Source: UBA1715 sp045600045
GTDB taxonomy: Bacteria; Bacteroidota; Bacteroidia; Bacteroidales; UBA1715
Length of the DNA stretch: 19,633 nucleotides
Assembly (NCBI GenBank): GCA_045600045.1
Contig: JAZRXD010000030.1
Coordinates: 1 to 19,633, forward strand
Direction: 5' to 3'
Within the stretch, counting starts at the first letter, position 1; each line of letters opens with the position of its first letter. The notes beneath the pieces are model-generated. The model did not search any database, was not told where the DNA came from, and worked only from the letters and a program-made list of their open reading frames with translations. Shown here one piece after another: positions 1 through 7,835 of this stretch. A program made the translations under genes and the position numbers.

Positions 1-42
1 GTTAGTTTGCTTTTTGTAAACATTTATTAAAAATATTGTTGT

Positions 43-65
43 GGTACTAATATGGTACAAATATA
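43..65 (-). promoter_or_regulatory. Leftward promoter -7 box with GGTAC repeats, for a gene left of the window
   Basis: Read on the minus strand, 58-65 is TATATTTG, an exact match to the Bacteroidetes -7 consensus TAnnTTTG. Two GGTAC copies (43-47 and 54-58) lie 11 bp apart, one helical turn, just downstream of the box, with the second touching it. That is a typical place for a repressor operator. The regulated gene would start left of position 1, so it cannot be named. Confidence 0.4.
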
Positions 66-116
66 ATAGTTTTTATTTATGATTAAGCATATTTGTTTAT
101 AAAACTTCATAAAATA

Positions 117-149
117 TAAAAGGTGTAAATCGTTGATTTACACCTTTTA
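117..149. terminator. Terminator hairpin downstream of der
   Basis: A perfect 15-bp stem (117-131 with 135-149) with a 3-nt loop, GC-containing core GGTGTAAATC and A/T-rich flanks that give U-rich ends in both directions. It lies about 43 nt beyond the der stop codon, so it most likely ends the der transcript. It could also stop transcription entering from the left edge. Confidence 0.8.
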
Positions 150-191
150 ATATAAAATACTATAAATACGTAAAACGGAATTTTTCGTGTT

Positions 192-1511
192 CTATTTATC
201 CCTCACATACACTCTCACGGTGCTGCCGTTAAAGTTGAAATTCTTTCTCAATTGATTTTCCAAATACCGTTTGTAGGCGTCTTTCACATATTTAGAATTG
301 CTTCCGAAAAATACGAATGCCGGATATGGGGTAGGTAGTTGAGTTACGTATTTAATCTTAATATTCTTACCTTTAACCGATGGTGGTGAAAATCTGTCAA
401 TCGCCTCAAGCATAATCTCGTTCAAACGTGCTGTTTGTACACGGCGTTTACGGTTTTCATATACTTCGCGTATTTTCTCCAGAATCTTTTGAATACGTTG
501 TTTTTCAATTACCGATGTGAAAATTATTGGCACGTCGGTAAATGGAGCGATTTTTTGACGAAGTGCATCTTCAAACTCTTTTGCTGTATTGGTTGATTTG
601 TCAATCAAATCCCATTTGTTTATACAAATAACCACACCTTTGTTGTTTTTCACAATCAATCGTAAGATGTTTAAATCTTGGGACTCAATGCCATCCTGTG
701 CATCAATCATAAGTACACACACATCGGCTTGTTCCAGTGCGCGAATGGAGCGAAGTACAGAATAGAATTCTAGGTCTTCGTTTACTTTTTCTTTCTTGCG
801 TAATCCTGCTGTATCAACGAAATAGTAGTCGTAGCCGAATTTGTTGAAACGGGTCCCTATAGAATCACGTGTTGTACCGGCAACTGGAGTTACAATATGT
901 TGGTCTTCGCCAATAAGTGCGTTAATAAACGATGATTTACCCACATTTGGACGTCCAACAACTGCAATGTGTGGAATTATATCTTCTTCTTTTTCTTCGT
1001 CGGTTTTTGGCTTTTCTGGCGGTAATTTTGCAATCACTGCATCGAGCAAATCGCCCGTTCCGCTACCATTTGCCGACGAAATTGTGAAATAGTCGCCCAA
1101 TCCCAACGAATAGAATTCGGTTGCATCGTAAAGATATTTTCCGTCATCAACTTTGTTTACAACAAGAACGTATGGCTTGTTGGTTCGACGAAGCATATCG
1201 GCAACATTTGCGTCCAAGTCGGTTATGCCGGTTTTTACGTCAACCATGAAAATAATCACGTCGGCTTCGTTCATTGCCAAAACGACTTGTTTTTTGATTT
1301 CGCCTTCAAAAGCATCGTCAGATTTTATGGTAACGCCACCAGTGTCTATTACCGTAAATTCGCGTCCGTTCCATACACCTTCGCCATAATTTCTGTCACG
1401 TGTAACACCACTTTTTGAGTCAATGATGGCTTGTTTTTCTTCAACTAATCTATTAAAAAGCGTCGATTTTCCAACGTTCGGTCTTCCGACAATTGCGATT
1501 ATTCCACTCAT
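192..1511 (-). CDS. der: Ribosome-associated double GTPase Der (EngA)
   Basis: A 439-aa protein with two tandem Era/TrmE-type GTPase domains, needed in other bacteria for 50S ribosomal subunit assembly. The first P-loop, GRPNVGKS, is at residues 9-16 and a second GRPNVGKSS lies near residue 185. Each is followed by its own G3 (DTGG, DTAG) and G4 (NKVD, NKWD) motif. A basic KH-like domain fills roughly residues 350-439. Length and order fit the Der family. The frame is open upstream for another 84 codons, but that part has no homology-like sequence and contains the promoter, so the ATG at 1509-1511 (MSGIIAIVG) is the start. The gene diverges from rluB-era, putting two ribosome-assembly GTPases side by side. 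Confidence 0.97.
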   Translation of the reverse strand: MSGIIAIVGRPNVGKSTLFNRLVEEKQAIIDSKSGVTRDRNYGEGVWNGREFTVIDTGGVTIKSDDAFEGEIKKQVVLAMNEADVIIFMVDVKTGITDLDANVADMLRRTNKPYVLVVNKVDDGKYLYDATEFYSLGLGDYFTISSANGSGTGDLLDAVIAKLPPEKPKTDEEKEEDIIPHIAVVGRPNVGKSSFINALIGEDQHIVTPVAGTTRDSIGTRFNKFGYDYYFVDTAGLRKKEKVNEDLEFYSVLRSIRALEQADVCVLMIDAQDGIESQDLNILRLIVKNNKGVVICINKWDLIDKSTNTAKEFEDALRQKIAPFTDVPIIFTSVIEKQRIQKILEKIREVYENRKRRVQTARLNEIMLEAIDRFSPPSVKGKNIKIKYVTQLPTPYPAFVFFGSNSKYVKDAYKRYLENQLRKNFNFNGSTVRVYVRDK

Positions 1512-1527
1512 AGTCTTAAAATTTTGG

Positions 1528-1535
1528 CAAAAATA
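1528..1535 (-). promoter_or_regulatory. der promoter -7 box
   Basis: On the minus strand this reads TATTTTTG, matching TAnnTTTG. It lies 17 nt upstream of the der ATG, which would give a leader of about 10 nt. It rules out the longer upstream reading of der. Confidence 0.65.
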
Positions 1536-1621
1536 ACGATTTTTAGGAATTAACCGAAAATCTTTCATGTCTAAACGTAACTCATTAATCGTTAAACAAT
1601 AACCACTTATCACTTTTTTTA

Positions 1622-1629
1622 TATCTTTG
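1622..1629 (+). promoter_or_regulatory. rluB-era promoter -7 box
   Basis: TATCTTTG matches the Bacteroidetes -7 box. It overlaps a TTG codon at 1627 that opens the rluB frame, so that TTG cannot be the start codon. The first usable ATGs are at 1642 and 1651. Confidence 0.7.
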
Positions 1630-1650
1630 CACGCTTTTAAAATGTTCGGT

Positions 1651-3126
1651 ATGGAAAACAATGAAAAACAATTCGAATCTCGCGGAAACCGCAAACCTTG
1701 GGGTGGACGAGGTAATGGACCTCGTCGGGATTGGAATTCACGTGAACGTTCGTTTGGTGACAAAAGGTCGTTCGATAGAAATGAAAATTCGGATTCGGAA
1801 CGTCCGCATTTTTCAAAACCTTTTAGAAAATTTGAAGACGGAGAACGTCGTCATCGCCGTGATTTCGACGAAAATCGCCCATATCGCCAGTTCGATGGCG
1901 AAGAACGTCCTCGTCGATTCGATGGAGAAAGAAAACCTTTCCGCCGTTTCGATGATGAAAAAGGCGAGAGAAGAGAATTCAAGCCTCGGCGTTTTGATAA
2001 TGAAAACGGAGAACAGAGAGAATTTACACCTCGCCGTTTTGATGATGAAAGACCACGCAGAAATTTCGATGATAATCGTCCTCGTCGTCAATTCGATGGA
2101 GAAAATCGTCCTCGTTTTGATTCAGAAAATAGAGAACGTCGTCCGTTCCGTAAATTTGATGATGAAAGAGGCGAAAGAAGAGAATTCAAGCCTCGTCGTT
2201 TTGATTCAAAGCCATTTGCCAAACCATCTAAGAATTATGAACGTCCGACGGAATATACTTCGATAGATAAAAATTTGATAACTAAGAATTTCGACGACGA
2301 ATGGAATGATGAAGATATGGTTGTGATGGATTCAGTTCCTGAAGAACCAGAAATTGAGATAAAACGTCCAGCAACCGAAGCCGAAGGATATCGTTTGAAT
2401 CGTTTTATTTCCAATGCGGGAGTTTGTTCACGTCGTGCAGCCGACGATTTGATTGCAGCTGGAAAAATTGTTTTGAATGGAAAGGTCGTGACGGATTTTT
2501 CCACGAAAGTTTTCCCTGGCGACGAGGTTCGTTTGGATGGAAAAATTCTTTCTTCGCAGAAACGTGTCTATATCGTTTTTAACAAGCCAAAAGATTGTAT
2601 ATCAACAAAATCGGATGATATGGGCAGACGCACAATCTTTGATTATGTGAAAACCGACGTTGAAGTGAAGAATGTTGGCCGTCTTGACCGTGATACTACT
2701 GGTGTTATGTTGTTGACGAACGATGGCGATTTGATTGAACGATTGACACATCCTCGTTATAATAAAATGAAAATCTACCATGTTTTTTTGAATAAAAATA
2801 TGTCGGTTGACGATTTCAATTCTATCTTGGAAAATGGTGTTGATTTGGATTCTATTGAAACAGAAGATGGAACGGAAATAAAGGGTGGACATATTGATGT
2901 GGATGATTTGCAATTTGTTGATGGCGAGAAAAATCAAGTAGGTATTCAAATTCACTCAGGTTTGTACCATGTTGTTCGTAGAATTTTCGAAAAATATGGC
3001 TATGAGGTTGAAAAACTTGACCGTGTGTATTTTGCAGGTTTGACCAAGAAAGATTTGCCTCGTGGTCATTGGCGTTATTTGACACAAAAAGAAGTTGCTA
3101 TTTTAAAACGTGGAGCTTACGCATAA
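1651..3126 (+). CDS. rluB: 23S rRNA pseudouridine synthase RluB/RsuA-type with long disordered N-terminal tail
   Basis: About 491 aa from the ATG at 1651 (an ATG at 1642 is also possible). Residues 1 to about 240 are low complexity, rich in Arg, Asp, Glu and Phe, with many copies of an RRFD-type unit, and are probably disordered and RNA-binding. An S4 RNA-binding domain starts near residue 245 (LNRFISNAGVCSRRAADDL). The RsuA/RluB catalytic domain follows, with motif GRLDRDTTG and catalytic aspartate about D346. The family makes pseudouridine in rRNA; RluB versus the paralogous RluE/RluF or RsuA is inferred from length and from the extended tail common in Bacteroidetes homologues. The last A of its TAA is the first base of the era ATG, so the two are probably translationally coupled. 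Confidence 0.9.
   Translation: MENNEKQFESRGNRKPWGGRGNGPRRDWNSRERSFGDKRSFDRNENSDSERPHFSKPFRKFEDGERRHRRDFDENRPYRQFDGEERPRRFDGERKPFRRFDDEKGERREFKPRRFDNENGEQREFTPRRFDDERPRRNFDDNRPRRQFDGENRPRFDSENRERRPFRKFDDERGERREFKPRRFDSKPFAKPSKNYERPTEYTSIDKNLITKNFDDEWNDEDMVVMDSVPEEPEIEIKRPATEAEGYRLNRFISNAGVCSRRAADDLIAAGKIVLNGKVVTDFSTKVFPGDEVRLDGKILSSQKRVYIVFNKPKDCISTKSDDMGRRTIFDYVKTDVEVKNVGRLDRDTTGVMLLTNDGDLIERLTHPRYNKMKIYHVFLNKNMSVDDFNSILENGVDLDSIETEDGTEIKGGHIDVDDLQFVDGEKNQVGIQIHSGLYHVVRRIFEKYGYEVEKLDRVYFAGLTKKDLPRGHWRYLTQKEVAILKRGAYA
1951..2205 (+). repeat. Near-identical 48-bp repeats inside the rluB tail
   Basis: Segments 1951-1998 and 2158-2205 are almost identical: both encode a DD-E-x-GERREFKPRRFD unit and differ at only a few bases. 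A third, more diverged copy lies around 2000-2050 (ENGEQREFTPRRFDDE). The tail has therefore grown by internal duplication at DNA level, not only by amino-acid bias. Confidence 0.75.
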
Positions 3127-4025
3127 TGGCATTTAAATCGGGATTTGTAAATATTGTCGGTAATCCGAATGTCGGGAAATCAACGTTGATGAACGAGTTG
3201 GTTGGCGAACGATTGTCTATTGTGACGTCGAAATCGCAGACTACCCGTCATAGAATTTTGGGAATTGTGAATGGCGAAGATCATCAGATTGTATTTTCCG
3301 ATACTCCTGGCGTTTTGAAACCTGCTTATAAAATGCAGGAGGCAATGCTGAAATTTTCGGAATCCGCATTGGTCGATGCCGATGAGATATTGTACATTAC
3401 TGATGTTCAAGAAACAGCGGATAAAAATGCAGAGTTCCTTTCAAAAATAAAGAAAATGGAACAAACGCCTATTTTATTGGTTATCAATAAAATAGATTTG
3501 ATTGATCAAGAAAAATTGGTGAGTTTGGTTGAATATTGGGAAACGCAATTACCGAAAGCTGAGATAATTCCTTGTTCCGCATTAAATAAGTTTAACATTG
3601 ATTATATAATGAAACGTATTGTGGCTTTGTTGCCGGAAGGAGAGCCATATTACGACCAAGACGAGTTGACCGACAAACCAATGCGTTTCTTTGTTTCGGA
3701 AATTATTCGCGAGAAGATTTTAATGCTCTACAGCAAAGAAATTCCGTATTCGTGCGAAGTTGTTGTGGAACAATATGTTGAATCGGCAAAAAATGTTCAT
3801 ATTCGTGCGGTAATCAATGTTGCCCGCGATTCGCAAAAAGGAATTATTATTGGAAAGAAAGGCGAGGGAATAAAACGACTTGGGGTTGAAGCCAGAAAAG
3901 ACATTGAAACCTTTGTTGGCAAGGGAATCTATTTGGAGTTGTTCGTGAAGGTGGAAAAGGATTGGAGAAATAACGAGAAAAATCTTCGTGAATTCGGCTA
4001 TATGTTGAAAGACGATAAAGAATAG
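3126..4025 (+). CDS. era: GTPase Era, 30S assembly factor
   Basis: A 299-aa protein matching the usual Era length of about 300 aa. It has P-loop GNPNVGKS at residues 12-19, switch I sequence SKSQTTRHRILG, G3 DTPG and G4 NKID. The C-terminal KH domain carries the IIGKKGEGIKRLG GxxG loop. Era binds the 3' end of 16S rRNA and helps mature the small subunit. The frame extends 19 codons further upstream inside rluB, but the conserved N-terminus starts at ATG 3126 (MAFKSGFVNIVG). It is the second gene of the rluB-era operon and ends before a strong bidirectional terminator. Confidence 0.97.
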   Translation: MAFKSGFVNIVGNPNVGKSTLMNELVGERLSIVTSKSQTTRHRILGIVNGEDHQIVFSDTPGVLKPAYKMQEAMLKFSESALVDADEILYITDVQETADKNAEFLSKIKKMEQTPILLVINKIDLIDQEKLVSLVEYWETQLPKAEIIPCSALNKFNIDYIMKRIVALLPEGEPYYDQDELTDKPMRFFVSEIIREKILMLYSKEIPYSCEVVVEQYVESAKNVHIRAVINVARDSQKGIIIGKKGEGIKRLGVEARKDIETFVGKGIYLELFVKVEKDWRNNEKNLREFGYMLKDDKE

Positions 4026-4062
4026 TCGTTTCTGCTGTCGTAGTTGAAAATTAAAAATCAGA

Positions 4063-4099
4063 AATTAAAAAAGCAACCTTATAGGTTGCTTTTTTAATT
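4063..4099. terminator. Bidirectional terminator between era and the DUF2795 gene
   Basis: A perfect 17-bp stem (4063-4079 with 4083-4099), loop TAT, core AGCAACCT, and runs of A and T on either side that give a U-tract on each strand. It sits between convergent genes and overlaps the last two bases of the DUF2795 stop codon, so it serves both era and the leftward operon. Confidence 0.9.
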
Positions 4100-4319
4100 A
4101 ATATTCATCTTCGTTAAACAAGAAGTCTTCTTTACTTGGGTAGTCTGGCCAAATTTCTTCGATGCTTTCGTAAACTTCGCCTTCGTCTTCAATTTCGTTT
4201 AAATTTTCAATCACTTCTTGTGGAGCACCTGAACGGATTGCAAAGTCAATCAATTCTTCTTTAGTTGCAGGCCATGGTGCGTCTTCCAATTTTGAGGCTA
4301 ATTCTAATGTCCAATACAT
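4098..4319 (-). CDS. DUF2795 small acidic protein
   Basis: A 73-aa acidic protein starting MYWTLELASKLEDAPWPATK and ending in an acidic tail (EDFLFNEDEY). The first two thirds match my recollection of DUF2795, a family of small proteins common in Bacteroidetes, with the conserved WPATKEELIDFAIRSG stretch. Function is unknown. It lies 72 nt after the adenosyltransferase stop, with no convincing promoter or terminator between, so it may be the last gene of the fucosidase transcript. Confidence 0.8.
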   Translation of the reverse strand: MYWTLELASKLEDAPWPATKEELIDFAIRSGAPQEVIENLNEIEDEGEVYESIEEIWPDYPSKEDFLFNEDEY

Positions 4320-4391
4320 AATTAAAAAGAAATTAAAATTGTTGTTTTTTCTCTATTTTATTTTCTGCGAATAAAAAGAAAATTGAAGAAT

Positions 4392-4931
4392 TTACAAAGA
4401 GCGAATCCATGTTATTTCGCTTTTGTTGAAATCTTTCAATGCTTTCCTCGCAAGTATAAATAAATAGTCGGATAGGCGGTTTAGGTAAATTGTTGATAAC
4501 TTATTTACGGTTGTTGTTTCCGAAAGTTTAACAATGTTTCGTTCGGCCCGTCGACAAATTGTCCGAGCTATGTGACAGTACGAGGAAATGACGTGTCCGC
4601 CTGGTAATATAAAGGATTTACATTGTGGTAATTCAGCAGTGATACTGTCAATTTCATGCTCCAATTTTTCTATTTCAGATTCAGAAATTGAAATTGTATT
4701 CTTGTCTTTTTCGTTTGCCAAATCCGTGCAAATTGTAAAAAGATTGTTTTGAATGTTGCGTAGCTGTTGCACAACAGTTTTGTTTTCGTAGCAATCGCAA
4801 ATAAGTCCCAAATAGGAGTTGAGTTCGTCGATTGTGCCGAAACATTCCAAACGGAAATCACTTTTGGGAACACGTGTTCCGCCTATCAATGAGGTTGTGC
4901 CGTTGTCTCCTGTTTTTGTGTATATTTTCAT
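4392..4931 (-). CDS. Cob(I)alamin adenosyltransferase, PduO type
   Basis: A 179-aa protein of the PduO/MMAB family, which transfers the adenosyl group of ATP to cob(I)alamin to make coenzyme B12. Hallmarks visible are the N-terminal KIYTKTGDNGTTSLIGG with ATP-binding residues, FGTIDELNSYLG, the FILPGGHVISSYCHIARTIC helix, CRRAER, and LNRLSDYLFILAR. Length is typical. The ATG overlaps the stop of the upstream fucosidase gene (ATGA), so the two are probably co-translated. The enzyme is cytoplasmic, whereas the fucosidase is predicted secreted, so the link would be metabolic. Confidence 0.93.
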   Translation of the reverse strand: MKIYTKTGDNGTTSLIGGTRVPKSDFRLECFGTIDELNSYLGLICDCYENKTVVQQLRNIQNNLFTICTDLANEKDKNTISISESEIEKLEHEIDSITAELPQCKSFILPGGHVISSYCHIARTICRRAERNIVKLSETTTVNKLSTIYLNRLSDYLFILARKALKDFNKSEITWIRSL

Positions 4932-6433
4932 TGTTTTGTTTTTGTAAAATCTGGAATGTCAACAACAATAATTTCAAATTTTTTCTTTGAAGGCTTCTTT
5001 CTTCTGGAAATAGGTTTGTTAAACCTATCATAATCTACACCGTTCTGGTAATTGTAATTATGATACTCCCAATTCTTAATGTTAAATTGTATGATAGTGT
5101 CTTTCAGATTCAAACAAGCGGTAGTTTGTATCTCTTGATCTGGTTGTGAAAGTTCATATACTTTGTATGTATGTTTCTCTGATTCAAGATGTTGAATCTT
5201 TATAAAAGGAGTCCATGTCGTCCTAAATGGGTCGCGGGAGTAGCAATACAATTTTCCTTCTTTTGTCGTGTATAAATGGCCTATATCGTTACCGTATTTA
5301 CTTTTTTCGGTGGCTGGATTACGCCCTGTTCCGTAAATTGCCTCGCCATACACGCTCATCAATGTGCCAATTTCGCGGAGTGTGTTCTTGTCGCCTTTGG
5401 ACAGTTTCCCATTGCCTTTGGGGCCGATGTTGAGTAAATAATTCCCGTCACGGCTTGCTGTCATAAAAAGTTCCTCGAAAATCTGGTCGGCACTCATGTA
5501 ATGTGCTGAACTGCTTTTACTTTTGTCGTATCCCCAAGCTCCATTCAGGGTTCGACAGGTTTCCCATGGTCGTGGCAATGGTTTTGACGGAATTTTTTCT
5601 TCGGGACACATAAAGTCGCCCAAACCAAGATTTCGTTTAACTCGTTCATTTACAATGATGTTTGAGTCAATCGACATAATGTAATCGTACAAATCAACGG
5701 CGTCTTGTTTTGTCCACCAATTGAATACATCGGCTGTATCTTTGTTTTCACACCAATCGCCATCGAACCACAAAATACTTGGATGATAACGGTTAATCAA
5801 TTCTTTGATTTGCTTTTTTTCGTTTTCGATAAATGGCGCTTTTTCGTCCATGGAATAGAGTTGCGACCAATAATCTTTGTGATATTGCGAATGATGGTTC
5901 CAGTCAAGAATGGAGTAGTATAGTCCGAATTTGATTCCTTGTTTGTCGCACTCATTTTTGAGTTCCATCAAAATGTCGCGCTCAAAGCCCAAATAATGAT
6001 ACAAATCGAACGTCGTTGTGTTTGTGTAATCTTTAAAATCATCAACTTCGGTCTTCCACATACAAAAACCTTCGTGATGTTTTGCTGTGATGATGATGTA
6101 CTTCATTCCCGCAGTTTTCGCAAGGTCAACAATTTGTTTTGCATTGAAATTCTTGGGATTGAAATTCTTTGTGATTTTTTCCTGATAATCCTGTTTAGAC
6201 CAATCTTCTACGAACATACACCATTCTCCGTGACCATAATATGAGTACGATCCAAAGTGGATAAACATTCCAAAACGAGCCTCGTACCACCATTGCATTT
6301 TTTGTGGTATAATGTAGGCGGAGGTTGTTTGCGTTGTGTCAAATTGTTGCTCTGCAACGAGAGGCAAAATTTGTGCAAAAATGTTTTGAGTTAAGATTGT
6401 GCAAAACAAAATTGTTAAAATCCTTTTACCCAT
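4928..6433 (-). CDS. Secreted alpha-L-fucosidase, GH29
   Basis: A 501-aa predicted GH29 exo-alpha-L-fucosidase. The N-terminus is a Lys/Arg start, a hydrophobic stretch and an FAQ cleavage site near residue 20, fitting a Sec signal peptide with no lipobox cysteine. Family motifs are WWYEARFGMFIHFG, KYIIITAKHHEGFCMW, FGLYYSILDWNH and LWFDGDW, whose first Asp (about D224) is the expected nucleophile. WETCRTLNGAWGY and DGNYLLNIGPKGNG follow. A C-terminal beta-rich region ends in a lysine-rich segment. The frame is open 70 codons upstream, but the signal peptide and promoter place the start at ATG 6431-6433. The acid/base residue cannot be assigned by eye. Confidence 0.93.
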   Translation of the reverse strand: MGKRILTILFCTILTQNIFAQILPLVAEQQFDTTQTTSAYIIPQKMQWWYEARFGMFIHFGSYSYYGHGEWCMFVEDWSKQDYQEKITKNFNPKNFNAKQIVDLAKTAGMKYIIITAKHHEGFCMWKTEVDDFKDYTNTTTFDLYHYLGFERDILMELKNECDKQGIKFGLYYSILDWNHHSQYHKDYWSQLYSMDEKAPFIENEKKQIKELINRYHPSILWFDGDWCENKDTADVFNWWTKQDAVDLYDYIMSIDSNIIVNERVKRNLGLGDFMCPEEKIPSKPLPRPWETCRTLNGAWGYDKSKSSSAHYMSADQIFEELFMTASRDGNYLLNIGPKGNGKLSKGDKNTLREIGTLMSVYGEAIYGTGRNPATEKSKYGNDIGHLYTTKEGKLYCYSRDPFRTTWTPFIKIQHLESEKHTYKVYELSQPDQEIQTTACLNLKDTIIQFNIKNWEYHNYNYQNGVDYDRFNKPISRRKKPSKKKFEIIVVDIPDFTKTKQ

Positions 6434-6450
6434 AGTTAGATTTATTTCCA

Positions 6451-6458
6451 CAAAGATA
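6451..6458 (-). promoter_or_regulatory. Fucosidase operon promoter -7 box
   Basis: Reads TATCTTTG on the minus strand, an exact TAnnTTTG match 18 nt upstream of the fucosidase ATG. It is back to back with the STAS-rnz-recF promoter only about 30 bp away, so the two could influence each other. Confidence 0.65.
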
Positions 6459-6489
6459 AAAAATATCGGGTTGTTAAACCGAAAAATGA

Positions 6490-6497
6490 TATATTTG
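6490..6497 (+). promoter_or_regulatory. STAS-rnz-recF promoter -7 box
   Basis: TATATTTG, an exact -7 match, with a TTG at 6471-6473 at plausible -33 distance. It lies 38 nt before the STAS gene ATG and is the only good promoter seen before rnz and recF. Confidence 0.65.
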
Positions 6498-6535
6498 CAA
6501 TAATAGCAATATTTGGTGTTTTTAAATTTTCGTCT

Positions 6536-6883
6536 ATGGAATACTGTAAAATCACAAAGATGCCGACATACACGTTGGTTGAAATTCTTGCAGAACGCTT
6601 GGATATTCAAATCGCTACGCCGTTGAAATCGGACTTGGTGCAATTGAATGGAAATCGGGAAAAAAATATTGTTCTTGATTTAACGAATTGTTCGTATTGC
6701 GATTCGTCGGGGTTAAGTGCTATTCTTGTAGCTAACCGATTGTGTAAAAATTCCGGTGGTGCGTTTGTGTTGTGTGGTTTGCAGGAGGCTGTTGATAGAT
6801 TGATAACTATTTCGCAGTTGGAATCAGTTCTAAATATTGTGGCTAATAAGGAAAAAGCCGACGAATTTTTACAAAATGATTGA
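6536..6883 (+). CDS. STAS-domain protein, anti-sigma-factor-antagonist-like
   Basis: A 115-aa single STAS domain, like SpoIIAA/RsbV. The core strand and helix IVLDLTNCSYCDSSGLSAIL contain the DSSGL motif; S58 by this start aligns with the phosphorylated serine of SpoIIAA. In partner-switching systems the unphosphorylated antagonist binds an RsbW-type kinase. No kinase or phosphatase is adjacent, but an RsbW-like ATPase is encoded at 16657-17556. The start could be ATG 6536 or ATG 6560 (MPTYTLVE); the second trims an unconserved 8-residue lead. Its TGA overlaps the rnz ATG (TGATG). Confidence 0.85.
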   Translation: MEYCKITKMPTYTLVEILAERLDIQIATPLKSDLVQLNGNREKNIVLDLTNCSYCDSSGLSAILVANRLCKNSGGAFVLCGLQEAVDRLITISQLESVLNIVANKEKADEFLQND

Positions 6884-7830
6884 TGGAGGACTACTCGCTC
6901 ACTGTTTTAGGTTGTAGTTCGGCGACTCCAAATTCGGTACGGTTCCCGTCTTCCCAAATTTTGCATGTTTTGGGAAAATATATTTTGCTGGATTGTGGCG
7001 AAGGTACGCAAATGCAGCTTCGTCGGGCTAGAATTCCGTTTGAAAATATTAATGTCATTTTTATTTCACATTTGCATGGCGACCATTATTATGGTTTGTT
7101 TGGTTTGCTTGCGTCGTTGAATCTGACGGGACGGACAAATCCGTTGGTTATATACGGTCCCAAAGGTTTGGAGGAAATCGTTCGTTTTCAATTCCATGCC
7201 GAAGGTCAATTTTTGAAATTTCCTATTTTCTTTAAAGAATTGCCGAACGAACCGTTTGCTTGTATAGAGGAGAAGAAAAATTATAAGATTTATTCCATTC
7301 AACTTGCTCATAGAATTGCATGCTGGGGATTTTATTTTGTTGAAAATGAAAAAGAAAAGAATATCAAAAAATCGGCAATTGAGCAGTATGATTTAGGAAT
7401 AGAAGAAATTAAATGTATAAAACAAGGTTCCGATTTAACGTTGGCTAACGGAACGGTTGTGCCAAACTCGGAATTGACGAATGAACCACAGCCTGCATTT
7501 TCCTACGCATATATTGCCGATACGTGCTTTAAACCAGAAATTGCCGATTATATTCGGGGCGTGCGTTTAATGTACCACGAAGCAACGTTTCTTGAAAATT
7601 ATGCCGATTTGGCTGCAGAAACATTTCATTCAACGGCACGGCAGGCTGCGGAATGTGCAAAATTGGCGAATGCCGAAAAACTGATAATTGGACATTATTC
7701 CGCACGTTACAAGTCGCTCGACGGCCATCTGGCGGAAGCTTCGGCTATTTTCCTAAATACGGAATTGGCTTCGGATTTATATACATTTTCAATGAATCAT
7801 CCACCAAAGGATTGTAGTCCTCAAAAATAG
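6883..7830 (+). CDS. rnz: Ribonuclease Z, tRNA 3' endonuclease
   Basis: A 315-aa metallo-beta-lactamase-fold protein of the short-form RNase Z family, which cuts the 3' trailer from tRNA precursors. Zinc-binding motif HLHGDH is at residues 63-68. Other family signatures are LLDCGEGTQMQLRR, YAYIADTCF (metal-bridging Asp), YHEATFLENYADLA, the HSTARQAAECAKLANA helix and IIGHYSARY (metal-binding His). The start is the ATG at 6883, overlapping the STAS stop; a TTG one codon earlier is less likely. The tRNA-Arg gene of this window lacks an encoded CCA, which is consistent with trailer removal before CCA addition. Confidence 0.95.
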   Translation: MEDYSLTVLGCSSATPNSVRFPSSQILHVLGKYILLDCGEGTQMQLRRARIPFENINVIFISHLHGDHYYGLFGLLASLNLTGRTNPLVIYGPKGLEEIVRFQFHAEGQFLKFPIFFKELPNEPFACIEEKKNYKIYSIQLAHRIACWGFYFVENEKEKNIKKSAIEQYDLGIEEIKCIKQGSDLTLANGTVVPNSELTNEPQPAFSYAYIADTCFKPEIADYIRGVRLMYHEATFLENYADLAAETFHSTARQAAECAKLANAEKLIIGHYSARYKSLDGHLAEASAIFLNTELASDLYTFSMNHPPKDCSPQK

Positions 7831-7835
7831 TAACA

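Noticed and set aside
1512..1763. N-terminal extension of Der
   Set aside because: The extra 84 codons cross the der and rluB promoters and enter rluB antisense. The conserved Der N-terminus starts at ATG 1509-1511.
1661..2266. 201-codon frame overlapping the rluB tail in another frame
   Set aside because: Created by the repetitive GA-rich tail sequence. It has no promoter or start context and its Met/Val/Glu-rich repeats follow the tail repeats.
6434..6643. N-terminal extension of the fucosidase
   Set aside because: It precedes a proper signal peptide and overlaps the STAS gene and both promoters.
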